21,886 nucleotides of DNA from Gryganskiella cystojenkinii. Lineage: Eukaryota; Mortierellomycota; Mortierellomycetes; Mortierellales; Mortierellaceae. Positions within the stretch are counted from its first letter, which is position 1; the number at the start of each line of letters is the position of its first letter. Below the pieces are notes generated by a model. It worked only from the letters and a program-made list of their open reading frames with translations. It was not told the DNA's origin and searched no databases. Below, in pieces: positions 8,407 through 17,624 of this stretch. The stretch spans positions 1 to 21,886 of the forward strand of contig JAAAIG010000667.1 in assembly GCA_015852425.1 (NCBI GenBank), read 5' to 3'. A program made the position numbers and the translations under genes.

Positions 8407-10077
8407 TTAAGAGACGGGAGAGACGGTTGAACTGGATAGCGTAAGGGATTCGAGCATCCTCAACGTCGAGGACTTTTTGGCAGTCGCGACTCGCTCTTCC
8501 TCCTTGCGGGCTGCAACCTCCGCGGAGGCGATGCGCTCCGCTTCCGCGATGGAGCTTGGCGTCGGTTCATGGTCAACAAACAAGGGCAGCTCATGGACGA
8601 TCGGCTCAAGATTCACATCCATAAAATGCGTTGTAAACTTGAGGACATGCGAGATCTCAATCCAACCGAGGCCACGTTCTGTTGGGATCAACTGAAAGTT
8701 GTCGAGATGGAGGTCCAACTCAAGAGCTTTGTGTCGACCAAAGTCGAGATCGTTCTCGTCATTGGTCAATCTCTTGATGGCCGAGACGAGTCTGGAGGCG
8801 TTGACCTTGCAGGGGACACCGGGCTCGTGTCTAAGGATTGAAAAAGAAAGATTGGGAGATAGATAAATAAGTAAAAACGAAGGGACTAAGAAAGAGGAAA
8901 ATGGATCGCGTCTCGGCCCAAATAAGAAATAAAAGGTCATGCGGGCATCAAATTTGGGAGCAAATCATCCTCATGGGTCAGGATTGTTGGTGGGACAGAG
9001 ATTGCATTTTTTTTTTTTTTTTACTCCTGAAGAACCACCATGCGGCATTTTCCCGTCCCCTCAATTAGTCGCTTTCTTTGAGTCTCCTTTCTTCCGTCCC
9101 CTTTCTTGCCATGTCTTATCCCATTCCCCGATCGAAACGCTCACTCCTTTTTTCCGCTCGTCTTTGTTTACGTCCAACCACACAACGTCCCAGCAAAATG
9201 AAAAAGGACAAAATAGAATTGCAATGTGCATAGCACCGGAAAAAAAAAGTTACTCACGCATTGGCAACGCTTGGGTGGGGGTATCGAGTGAAATAACAAA
9301 TGTCCTCCGTCTGGACAATTGAGCAGTCAACTTCCTTGACCATGAACCCTTTGTTTCGAGCTTTCATCTCGATAGTGGCTCGGAGCCGATCCTCGCCCAG
9401 AGCGATCCGGGAAGGGATCGTGATCTTGCTTCGGAAATTCTTCGGCATGTCCGTCGAGACCGAGACAGTGGGTTCGTGTGGACGGCCCAAACTGGCCATG
9501 GGTCGCTGCATTGCCAGATCATGCTTCACCGTACTCGAGGTCGAAAAAATGAAATCCCGTTGGACCGTACCGACAATCTCGTACTTCCAGTCAATGTAAT
9601 GGGTATCGAGTTTGTTCAGAAGAGTCGGAGGCAGCTCCCAAGGTCGGGGGAGGTCGATTCGGAAAGGTAGGTATTGCTTTCCGGCCTCTTCGAATCGAAT
9701 CGTACCATGACCTTCTGTATCATTGGCCGCGATTAGATCGACGGATGTTTCCAAAAGTCGTTCGCGGACAATGCTGTGCTTCGAGGTATCGAGATTCAAG
9801 GCCACACCGACTGGGAGAAACAAAAGATAAGTGTAAATAAAAAAACACAACATGTCAGCCTTTTGAAAATACACAAACTTCAAGAAAAAAAAAGGATCAT
9901 TCAGCAAACAAACTTACTGTTTCCAACGATGGAGATAGTAGCAGTCTTAAAGGTTTCAGGAGCATCCAACTGGAAGACAATGGCTCCGCTGAGAGTTTGG
10001 GCGCGCCTCTGATGGAGATCAAGCTGAACCTGGAAAGGTTCAGCGGTATGCAACTCGATGTCGAAGGTGAAACCCAT
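8407..10077 (-). CDS. Arrestin-domain protein 1 (alpha-arrestin-like), 378 aa
   Basis: Three exons: 10077-9918, 9810-9258 and 8830-8407 (stop TAA 8409-8407), with donors GTAAGT and GTGAGT and phases 1 and 2. The product starts MGFTFDIELHTAEPFQV. It has an N-terminal arrestin sandwich with FQLDAPETFKTATISIVGN, then YLPFRIDLPRPWELPPTLL, typical of the arrestin N-domain hinge. A C-terminal domain carries LGWIEISHVLKFTTHF. The tail (about residues 325-365) is Ala/Glu/Lys-rich and may form a helix. Proteins of this type act as adaptors between membrane cargo and ubiquitin ligases. No PPxY motif is visible, so Rsp5/Nedd4 recruitment may be indirect or absent. Intron 2 is 427 nt, long for this window. 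It shares intron positions and phases with the arrestin gene at 11789-13319. The fold assignment is good; cargo and role are not known. Confidence 0.85.
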
Positions 10078-10217
10078 GGTAGTTAATAAGAAATAGTTAT
10101 ATCAAAGAGTGCGAGAATCGATTGACTGTTGAGAGCGAGCAAGGGAAGAGAGGTGAGATAAAGAAAGAAAGAAAGAGAAGGTGGGTGAGATCATCAGAAG
10201 ACTTGAGGAGGAGACCC

Positions 10218-10224
10218 TTTTATA
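10218..10224 (-). promoter_or_regulatory. TATA box of arrestin gene 1
   Basis: TATAAAA on the minus strand followed by GGG, about 140 nt upstream of the ATG at 10077. The position suits a core promoter with a leader of about 100 nt. Confidence 0.55.
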
Positions 10225-11639
10225 ACCGAATGTGGTTGAGGCGCAGAATTCGAAAACAACAAAGTTCGGGCAAAGTAAGACGAAAACCAGCATTGATGAA
10301 CTGCTCTCTCAAAAAGCATTTCCTTGGCTCTGTTTTCTTTTTTTTTTTTTTCTTTTGCTCTTTTTCGATCGGGATCAAGAAAGAAAGTGGAGACCATCCT
10401 CTCCCTCTTCCCATCCCTTCAAATAAGAGCATCAATGCTCTTTGAAGGGGAGCACAAAAAAATCATTGGCGTTCAACAAAGCAACAAACGCAATTGCTGC
10501 TCCTTTGCGTCAATACCATCTTCCCAAGATCCCCTGCTCTCCTCGGCACCTGACTGCCAGCAGCAGCATAACGGCCAAAACGACACACACACGCTTTTTT
10601 TCGATCCCACTCCTCGTTCTTTCTCAAATGACCTACTTTTAAGGGAACGTGGCATCGTCATTGTGTCATCGACTCTCTGGGCAGACGGGAATCAAGATCC
10701 CAACCCTTGACTTTTTAACCCTACCACCAAAGCGACAACTGCGGTTCGAACAGATATCGTAAACGACTTTGCCCCCAAGTTTGCCTTTGGTGTCATCTAT
10801 CGCCAGATCCAGAAACAGCACTTCATGCATGGTGAGGTCATGACTTGTCGAAAAGGGGAGAGGGCAGGTCAAAAAAAATTCCTTAAGGTATTGTAGGCTG
10901 TCTGAGTCAACACACGACCTGGTGTCGTAAAAGAAAGGACAAGCAAGTCGCAGTCGGTCTACGAAAAATTCAATTTCTAAGCCCACGCACACATGGCTTT
11001 TCTTTTCTCAAAAATAGTAATATATAAACATATCGACCCACGAGCAGTTTCATTGATGGTGGTGGTGGCGTAGAAGCAAAAAGAAAAATGGAAAATGGAA
11101 GTCGTGGCACATTAAGCGGGGTATTTGCCACCAGATCACTCCGCGGATGTTTATTTTTTGACTTTTTGTTGACGTGACACGAGCTCATTTTTGCTTTTAC
11201 CGTTGTTTATTGCGTTGGCGAAGTACATGTGGAAGGAACACCACGTTGCTTTTTTATTTTAATTTTTAGCAACAATTGTGCACTTTTGTCCTTATGGTGA
11301 TGTCCTTTGAACAAGGCTCTTATTGTCGGAATGGGATGGGGGAAAAGACCTTTCTCAGTGTCAACTTTGTTCCGAATAGGCTATTTTTTGGTTTTCTTTG
11401 AACATCCATTTGCTAAAACCGGGGTTCACTGTATGCAGATCTCAACTCTTTGGGGTTTTATTTGTCTTGCAGAAGATTATTTTCGTCACTCCGCTCCCCG
11501 GCGCCTACGGCTCCTTAATCTAATGAAGGAACATTATCCGGAAAACAGGAGAGACCTGACAGTCTCAAACCGATGAAGGCAAAGGCGAGCCTGATGACGA
11601 TCGCCGTCCTTTTCTTTCTCTTGTGAAATGACAAAAGTA
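10225..11639. other. 1.4-kb gene-free interval between the arrestin genes
   Basis: Both strands were read in all frames. The open frames here (for example 10324-10710 plus, 10666-10992 minus, 11307-11576 plus) show no domain, no codon-level sense and no neighbouring splice context. The interval holds T-rich tracts, a quasi-palindrome at 10418-10448, and the upstream control region of arrestin gene 1 at its left end. Confidence 0.5.
10418..10448. repeat. Quasi-palindrome in the arrestin intergenic region
   Basis: CTTCAAA-TAA-GAGCAT (10418-10433), CA spacer, then ATGCTCTTTGAAG (10436-10448). The arms are perfectly complementary apart from a three-base insert in the left arm. The two-nucleotide spacer is too short for an RNA loop, so a dimeric DNA-binding site is as likely as a hairpin. 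Confidence 0.7.
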
Positions 11640-11645
11640 TTTATT
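11640..11645 (-). terminator. Polyadenylation signal of arrestin gene 2
   Basis: AATAAA on the minus strand, about 145 nt beyond the stop at 11789-11791. Confidence 0.45.
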
Positions 11646-11788
11646 ATCAGTAGGAATATGGTACCAGAATGAAAAAAAAAACTGTACAGCTAAGAGGATA
11701 TAAAGGGGAGAACGCGAGATGCAAGGCTCGCCGATAGAACGAGTTATGCGAGGTCAAATATAAAAAAAGCACTCGAATCCATGTTTTT

Positions 11789-13319
11789 TTACTTCTCAGA
11801 GTAAGGGACCGGTTGATCTCGGTCGTGTTCATAAATCGGTGGCAAATCATCCGCCAAATCCGGAACCAAAGGTTCGCGTTCCGGATAAGCCTCCCTGAAT
11901 AATTCTGATCGCGTGATCCTGCTTGTGTTCGAATCCAACAGTGTGGAATGATCATTATCCACACCATAATCAGGCGGTTTGGCACCAGTGACCGTAGTGT
12001 TCACTTGCAGAGACCAAACCTCTTCCAAAACACTACCGGCCTGGAATGGCGCCACTACCGTCAGACTTTTGATCTTGGGGTCGGCAAAGTTGATGGTGAT
12101 GCGCACACCATGCGAGAGCTTGAGCCAACCGACATCTTCATCTGGCATCATATCTTCCGGAATGAGATCCACCTCGAATTCCACAGGGTGTTCTCGTCCC
12201 CAGCTCGAAGAAAATTCTTCTTGGTCCGGGTTCAGGACCGTTGTGGTTTTACTGACGGGTTTTGTATGATCGGTTTTCACAAGAGCTTGAGTAGATTCCC
12301 TTTGATACTTCGTGGGCGCCATAAGGTCGTCCCCCTGGTCCTTTGGCATGCTATTTCCGCCAATAATAACAAAACAAACAAAAAAGGTTTAAAAAAGGGG
12401 GACAGAGAGGTCCGCATTTTGTTGTCTGTCCAAGGATCTCAAAGAAGAAATGCGGCGCGTTCGTCAATCGTAAAAAAAGACAAAAGAAAAAATAAAATGA
12501 GAGTCACCTACACTCTTCGAAGGTTATTCAGCGATTCTTCCGCAGCCTTGGAATGAAAGTTGATATGCTCGATTTGGACGGCAGTAGCGACGATCTCCTT
12601 GACTCTGTAATCTGGACCGTAGGGATGCAAGAAGGCTCGGACATGGACTTTGTGATCCTGACAGGAGACGAATTTGGGACCATAAAAGGAACATTCGAAT
12701 TGACCAGCCCGTTTACCTGAGAAGCGCACATCCGAGTTATCGGACGGCTCGACCTGAACCCGTTTCAACATGATCCTTTCTCGGACAGTCTTGCGACGCG
12801 CAAACAGACCAATGGGGATACCACAAGTCTGAAGCTCGTAGTGCCAAGCAAGCGAGCCTCCCTGGAGTTTTGTAGAGTCAGTTGCGGCCAAGTCTCCTGG
12901 GAGCGAGAGAACGAAAGGGAAAGAGTACGTTCCTGGCAGGTACTGTGTTGGCACCTCAATGACTTGATAATCTACGTTGCAGACCGGCGTGGCATCGCTC
13001 TTCACGGATACTGCAGTAGTGTTGTATGTTACCGAGGCTGTCACAATTGCGCAGAATTGAAAGAAGTATTAAAGGCGAGGTTAGTTAATTCTTGGACGTC
13101 TGCAGCACAGTCCTCAACACCACAAAATACGAATATCGCAAGCTTTTTACCTTCACCATAAAATGTGACAGAGAGTTGTTTGAACTGAAGAGGTTTGGTG
13201 ACAACCAAGGTCAGGGTGCCAGCGACTTGATGTTGGATTTGACTACTGGCAGGTCCCAGAAGCTCGATGACCTTTGGTGTTTTCGTGTCCAGAGTCGCTT
13301 CCAAGATAAAGGAACTCAT
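11789..13319 (-). CDS. Arrestin-domain protein 2 (alpha-arrestin-like) with PPxY motif, 418 aa
   Basis: Three exons: 13319-13151, 13037-12512 and 12350-11789 (stop TAA 11791-11789), phases 1 and 2. The second donor is GTAGGT inside a frame that would otherwise hit TAG; joining it to the acceptor AAATAG restores the frame. The protein starts MSSFILEATL, has N-domain strands FKQLSVTFYGE and YLPGTYSFPFVLSLPGDL, and a C-domain with VGWLKLSHGVRITINF. The tail carries PPIY (residues 402-405), a PPxY motif of the kind bound by WW domains of Rsp5/Nedd4 ligases. Yeast ART proteins use this motif to send plasma-membrane transporters for endocytosis, so a similar adaptor role is inferred. Paralogous to the arrestin gene at 8407-10077. 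A TATA box lies at 13511-13517. Confidence 0.87.
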
Positions 13320-13510
13320 GACTGAAAATATTCCTTCGTTTTTTTTAAGCTTTTTTCTTTTTCCTTTTTTTTCTGTCCGTAGAGCGATGCGCTGTGTAGT
13401 AAAAGAGGGAGAACTAGGGGGGAGGGGATGATGAAGATGAAGAATGAGAAGAGTCGAAATGGACCGGATGAATGAAATAATTGGTACGGTGACCTCGAGA
13501 CGCAAAAGTG

Positions 13511-13517
13511 TTTTATA
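13511..13517 (-). promoter_or_regulatory. TATA box of arrestin gene 2
   Basis: TATAAAA on the minus strand, about 190 nt upstream of the ATG at 13319. Confidence 0.5.
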
Positions 13518-13519
13518 CT

Positions 13520-14276
13520 TTTTGGACACAAACGAAAAGCGAGGGCAAAAAAAACTTGAGGCACAACACAACGCCTACACACGATAAGCAAAAAAGGCCA
13601 GGGACCTTTTTTTTTTTTTTTTGCTCAGATGTGCCAAGGGTCGACTCTGCTGGAACTTAAAAAAGGATAAACGAAGGTGAAAGGACAGAAACAAGCGAAC
13701 ACACAAGACTTCCGGCACGCCGTGCAAAAGGTGCGTGCTTTTTTGTTGTTTTCGAGTTGTCAATTCGCGCGCTCTCATCTCCCTGCGGCTTTTTTTTCGT
13801 ATTGCGTGCATGAGAATGTTCGCCGAACTCTTTTTCTCATTTCGCTTACTAAGTTTCTGTCAATAGCTGTAGAGAAGACCTTTTCTTTCTGCATGTGGTG
13901 CAATAGATAAATCGGGTGTGCCTGTGTTCGCCAAACACATAATACATAATGGCAGCGATAGCATGGCCCATTGCAAAAGCGAGTCCCTCACCTAAAAGAA
14001 CCACTTTCTACAGAGAACAAAAAGTAACCTGTCTAACGGTGCTCACCCCTGCCCGACGCATTCTCGTTTTTTTCGATGTTTTTCCATGGATCGGTTCTCT
14101 TTGGAAACATGAAAAGAAAATCATCCAGTAGCACGCATTTAGGGTTCTTTTCCTTCCATAGAAGATCACGAGCTGCGCCCATGCAGGGTGTGAAAAAAGT
14201 GTGTAATCTTTCCAACGTCTATCATCTACAAATTCTAGGACACATTGCCGGCTTTTAAAGTAAAAAAAAATCTGCT
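13520..14276. other. Gene-free interval upstream of arrestin gene 2
   Basis: Contains a T run at 13605-13622 and short frames without recognisable content. It must hold the distal promoter of arrestin gene 2 and the 3' UTR of the methyltransferase gene. No further element was identified. Confidence 0.5.
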
Positions 14277-15050
14277 CTAGGCGCGAGGCTTTTCATAGAT
14301 CCAGATGCCCTCCTGGGAATCTGCGACGCTGCAATAGAGCCCCTTCAAATGCTTGAGATCAAAGACCAAGGCGACGATTCGTACCCCTCGTTCAAACTCC
14401 TGGACCAGCCAATCCTCCATGTCCGTGCCACCCTCTGGTGACAAAAAGACAATGATCACAGTCCACTCCTTGGACAGCATGGTCGAGGATTCCCGCCAGT
14501 TGGTCAAGTCGGCCTGCAAGAACAGGACCTTACCCTGGTCACAGAGATCCTGAGCCAATTGAGTGGATTTATCGACCAGATCTTGTTCGTATTCGATACC
14601 GATGGCCTTTTGGGCACCAAAGAATGAGACAGCCGCAAAGCAGAATCGACCATCGCCAGATCCAACGTCGAGGACTCGATCGGCAGGAGAGATATGGGCC
14701 ATCTCGAGAGCGACGAGGACTCGTCGGGTCGAGGTTGGGATGAAAGGCGCATAGGTCGTATCGACACCCTCGATCCAGAGCGGGAACGGAGATTCATCCT
14801 CACTGTAATCTGGATATTGTTTCTTGAAGGAATCAACTTGTTCAGGGTTCAAGGAGGAGACTGTTGTGATTGTAGCAGACGAAGGGCAAGAGGGGACGGA
14901 CGCTGGCACAACAGTGGTAAAGTTGGCCGTGGAGTCGTCTGATATTGAAGGAAGCATGGCTTTAAATATGTTGTTCTTGAGCGATGGTGTTTGAGGGAAT
15001 GGGTTGCAAATGGAAGCGGAATGGATGGATCGAAATGAGAATGTGGACAT
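14277..15050 (-). CDS. Class I SAM-dependent methyltransferase, 257 aa, single exon
   Basis: Motif I is DRVLDVGSGDGR (about residues 124-135), which binds S-adenosylmethionine. An acidic residue in GIEYEQDLVDKS (Glu about 153) would bind the ribose hydroxyls. A later strand IIVFLSPEGG takes the place of motif IV. The block preceding motif I, APFIPTSTRRVLVALEMA, with a PxxPT-like lead-in, resembles the FAM173/ATPSCKMT lysine methyltransferase group, but this is a weak family hint and the substrate is unknown. Start at 15050 (MSTFSFRSIHS) gives a Ser/Arg-containing N-terminus that could be a mitochondrial presequence; an in-frame ATG at residue 32 (about 14957, MLPSISDD) would remove it. No introns. 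A CACGTG site lies about 100 nt upstream of the start. Confidence 0.85.
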   Translation of the reverse strand: MSTFSFRSIHSASICNPFPQTPSLKNNIFKAMLPSISDDSTANFTTVVPASVPSCPSSATITTVSSLNPEQVDSFKKQYPDYSEDESPFPLWIEGVDTTYAPFIPTSTRRVLVALEMAHISPADRVLDVGSGDGRFCFAAVSFFGAQKAIGIEYEQDLVDKSTQLAQDLCDQGKVLFLQADLTNWRESSTMLSKEWTVIIVFLSPEGGTDMEDWLVQEFERGVRIVALVFDLKHLKGLYCSVADSQEGIWIYEKPRA

Positions 15051-15146
15051 GAATTACTGATCTCTTTTTTGTGTTTGTCCAAGTTAAACTTTTTTTTTGT
15101 TCACAATCACAACACTTGGAATAAAAAACTTTGATTATACACGGAT

Positions 15147-15152
15147 CACGTG
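15147..15152. promoter_or_regulatory. CACGTG (E-box/bHLH-type) site upstream of the methyltransferase gene
   Basis: CACGTG inside the longer partial palindrome ATCACGTGTGAT, about 100 nt upstream of the methyltransferase ATG and 20 nt past the stop of the LPMO-like gene. In fungi such sites are bound by Cbf1-like or other bHLH factors. Function here is inference. Confidence 0.35.
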
Positions 15153-15172
15153 TGATGCTTTAATCAACGGTT

Positions 15173-16204
15173 CTAATTTGTGATGGGTACGCTCCTGCGA
15201 CCACTTCGTTTCCGTTTCATGTATTGAGGTTGGAAGATAGTATCGGGACCACCGCTTAGACTCTTCATGTTGGAATCAACTTCTTGATAGTTTGGTCCAT
15301 TACTCCTGGTATTCCCGTATTGATCGCCCGATGCGTGGTAGTAAGGTTGACCAGGCATATTGGCAAGACGCAGAGGAACATTCGCTATTTCTGGGGGTAA
15401 CACGCCTGCGCCATTGTTGCCAATGATCTTGATGTCTGCGCAGCCCATATAGTACTCGGCCTGTGTCGCGGCAGCATTGATCCAGCTCCAACCTATCGTT
15501 TCGACGATATCAATGGTCCGTTAGAGAACATAGATCTAAGCAACGCGATCAGTTCAACAGCAGCAAGAATGGTGTTTGTTTCTTTATCGTACCAAAGATA
15601 CAACTCTCGCAAGAAGGGAGGTTGGCAGGTAGACGCACAGGCCAGTCGTAAAACATATCTGGACAGGAGCCATGGTATCTTGAAAAGACGCCAAAGGTCT
15701 TGCCTTGATCATAACTTAGACTGAACTCGCATAATCCACCAGCATGACGAGCTTGGTTCGAGGATGGTGTGAGTTCCGGTTGACCTGTGGATCCAAACTG
15801 AGCATTTCCGAACCGAACATTGATCACCTGTCCTGCTTGAAAAGCCTGGGTGACTTGTTTGTCTGGTGGATAACCTCCACAGGGGAAAGTTTTACCAATA
15901 CCGCCACCACATCCGTCATAGAGAGGCGCATCTCTGCAGTTGTAATCTACAAATCCTCTAATAATAATGAACATAAATGAGAGTGAATTTGAGTGGATTT
16001 CCGCGACAGCTGATCGAGTAAAAGCCAAATAACCTGACGGCGACGTTGGACAAGTCATTACGTGTTTGGGTTGAACGGGTGTCCTCTTGGGAGAGGGTAG
16101 ATCATGGATATGTGCGCTTCTGATGAGGAAAGGTAAGAGACGGAGAGCACCACTGCAAGAAGAACGCCTCGCCATTTCTTGCTAATTTGTTGATCCGATG
16201 ACAT
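15173..16204 (-). CDS. Secreted LPMO-like protein with N-terminal histidine after signal cleavage, 275 aa
   Basis: Three exons: 16204-16062, 15957-15593 and 15492-15173 (stop TAG 15175-15173), phases 2 and 1. The start ATG at 16204 (MSSDQQISKKWRG) opens a signal peptide, VLLAVVLSVSYLSSSEA, and cleavage after Ala30 would leave HISMIYPLPRGHPFNPN with His31 first. That is the histidine-brace arrangement of copper-dependent lytic polysaccharide monooxygenases. Further conserved blocks: CGGGIGKTFPCGGYPP, HAGGLCEFSLSYD (His119, candidate second copper ligand), SCPDMFYDWPVRLP and WSWINAAAT, all seen in chitin-binding/LPMO-like secreted proteins of Mucoromycota. The C-terminus is basic (KRKRSGRR). 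Oxidative action on chitin or another cell-wall polymer is inferred; copper-binding proteins of the X325 kind are an alternative. A TATA box at 16306-16313 precedes the start. Confidence 0.85.
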
Positions 16205-16305
16205 ATCGTTGAGTGGTGGCTATTTTTGTTCGTGTAGGAGACTGGTGCTGAAAATACCGAACGAAGATAAATGTGAAGAGAGACTACCGATGGTCTATCG
16301 CAGTC

Positions 16306-16313
16306 TTTTTATA
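16306..16313 (-). promoter_or_regulatory. TATA box of the LPMO-like gene
   Basis: TATAAAAA on the minus strand, about 100 nt upstream of the ATG at 16204, consistent with a strong regulated promoter of a secreted protein. Confidence 0.6.
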
Positions 16314-16680
16314 CAGTGAACCCGTCCCATCTTAAGGTTCACGTCGTAATAATCCTCTTCAGATCTGAACGGAATCCGGCCTCCAGCTCCTGCTCGTTGC
16401 CCTTGCTTGGCCACTGTTAATCATTCCGTTCCATCTTGGAGTCAGTGGACTCCTAAATGTGGAGTAGTTAGTTGGTTAGTTGGAGTAAAAGCTCTTCTTG
16501 ATTTCTTCCTTTACCTTTCGCAACAATGGTTGTGAGAATAACACTTTCAGTGGCACCAATCGCGTGGAACAGTGGGAATTTTGGTCACGATGCCGCGAAG
16601 TTATGAACTAGGAAGAACCCAACCGACTTCCAGGAATGACATCATGTTGTGCGTTTGAAGATCTTGTATTAAAAAACAAG
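16314..16680. other. Gene-free interval upstream of the LPMO-like gene
   Basis: Distal promoter of the LPMO-like gene. Contains a perfect small inverted repeat GGAGTC-AGTG-GACTCC (16438-16453) and a GTTAGTTG double near 16467-16483. No coding content seen. Confidence 0.5.
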
Positions 16681-16686
16681 TTTATT
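16681..16686 (-). terminator. Polyadenylation signal of the TLC-domain gene
   Basis: AATAAA on the minus strand, about 135 nt after the stop of the TLC-domain gene. Confidence 0.45.
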
Positions 16687-16820
16687 TTAGCAAGAGGTGC
16701 GAAGGAAAAAACATGACGGACGATAGACGATAGACGATATTAAGATGAGGGGCGGATAGATGTCAAAAACGAGGGGGTAAAGAAGGGGAGATGCGACACA
16801 ATACGATATCACTTTTTTTT

Positions 16821-17624
16821 CTATTCTGACTTTTTGGCAGAGGATGAAGGTTTGGAGAAGTAAAAGCCCTTGACGGACTTGACCCATTGCTTGGCGAGGA
16901 TCAGCCACCAGACAACGTTCATGAAGAACATGGTCGTCGTCGTGATCGTGTATTTCTTTCCGATCAGCCAGGGGGCTTCATACCAAGAAACGCCCAACTT
17001 GGCTCCGATCGCAACACCCATCCACCAATTGCCAAAGATGCGACACCAAAAGTAGGTGACCATCAGGGCCGTGTCGATGAAACGCTTCAGTTTCGAGTTC
17101 ACAAACGTTCTGCCACGGGATTGCAGCACCCAACGGAAGTGAAGGATCGGGGTGCTCATGTTCATCAACGAGAGCATACCGATGAAGTAAGGACCAGGGT
17201 TCGTGATCGTGAGCGCATAGAGATAGTAGACAGATCCGAGGATGACGGCAACATGATGAAAGAGAATCAGGTTGCTGCCGACACCGAATTGGGCACGTTG
17301 GTAGAACTCAAAGGCCGTATCCTGAGTGAGGTAACCGAGCTCGAGTCCGACGAGGAATGGTGTAAGCGCTGTCTGGTACGTCGAGAGATCATTCTTGGAC
17401 CAGTCGATGGACAAGAGGAGGTACGACCCAACACAGGTCATGATGGTGGAATGGAGCGAGGCCACGATCTTGTTGCAGAGATGGTATTGCTTCTGAGTAT
17501 CAGCTTTTGGTGGAAGGATAGCTCTGATAGCGGGAAGTCTCCCGAGGGTACCAAAGAGAAGAGGGTAGAGAGTGAGGGCGCCGATCAGTGATGGCGGGAT
17601 ATGTGGGGAATTGAGCAAGTCCAT
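16821..17624 (-). CDS. TLC-domain (TRAM/LAG1/CLN8) multi-pass membrane protein, 267 aa
   Basis: Single exon starting MDLLNSPHIPPS and ending with a Lys/Ser tail (SSSAKKSE). The TLC fold shows as a series of hydrophobic helices with the conserved features SLHSTIMTCVGSYLL (His57), GYLTQDTAFEF (Asp102), FHHVAVILG (His123, His124) and NMSTPILHFRW. Length and motif order fit the TMEM136/TLCD family rather than ceramide synthases, which are longer and carry a fuller Lag1 motif. Likely located in the ER or other endomembranes, with a role in lipid handling; substrate unknown. No introns. The leader (about 17640-17820) is a long pyrimidine-rich tract on the coding strand. Divergently oriented to RPB9, with 0.8 kb between the two. 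Confidence 0.87.
   Translation of the reverse strand: MDLLNSPHIPPSLIGALTLYPLLFGTLGRLPAIRAILPPKADTQKQYHLCNKIVASLHSTIMTCVGSYLLLSIDWSKNDLSTYQTALTPFLVGLELGYLTQDTAFEFYQRAQFGVGSNLILFHHVAVILGSVYYLYALTITNPGPYFIGMLSLMNMSTPILHFRWVLQSRGRTFVNSKLKRFIDTALMVTYFWCRIFGNWWMGVAIGAKLGVSWYEAPWLIGKKYTITTTTMFFMNVVWWLILAKQWVKSVKGFYFSKPSSSAKKSE

Noticed and set aside
11948..12556. 202-residue plus-strand frame
   Set aside because: Antisense to arrestin gene 2 exons and its intron; no recognisable features.
15549..16175. Start at 16175 (MARRSSCSG) for the LPMO-like gene
   Set aside because: This frame lacks a signal peptide, crosses intron 1, and leaves exon 1 out of register with the conserved PLPRGHPF block.
16887..17591. 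234-residue plus-strand frame
   Set aside because: Antisense shadow of the single-exon TLC-domain gene; charged low-complexity text, no domain.
15173..17624. Methyltransferase, LPMO-like and TLC-domain genes as a biosynthetic cluster
   Set aside because: There is no backbone synthase, no transporter and no shared promoter motif; each gene has an independent housekeeping or secretory explanation.
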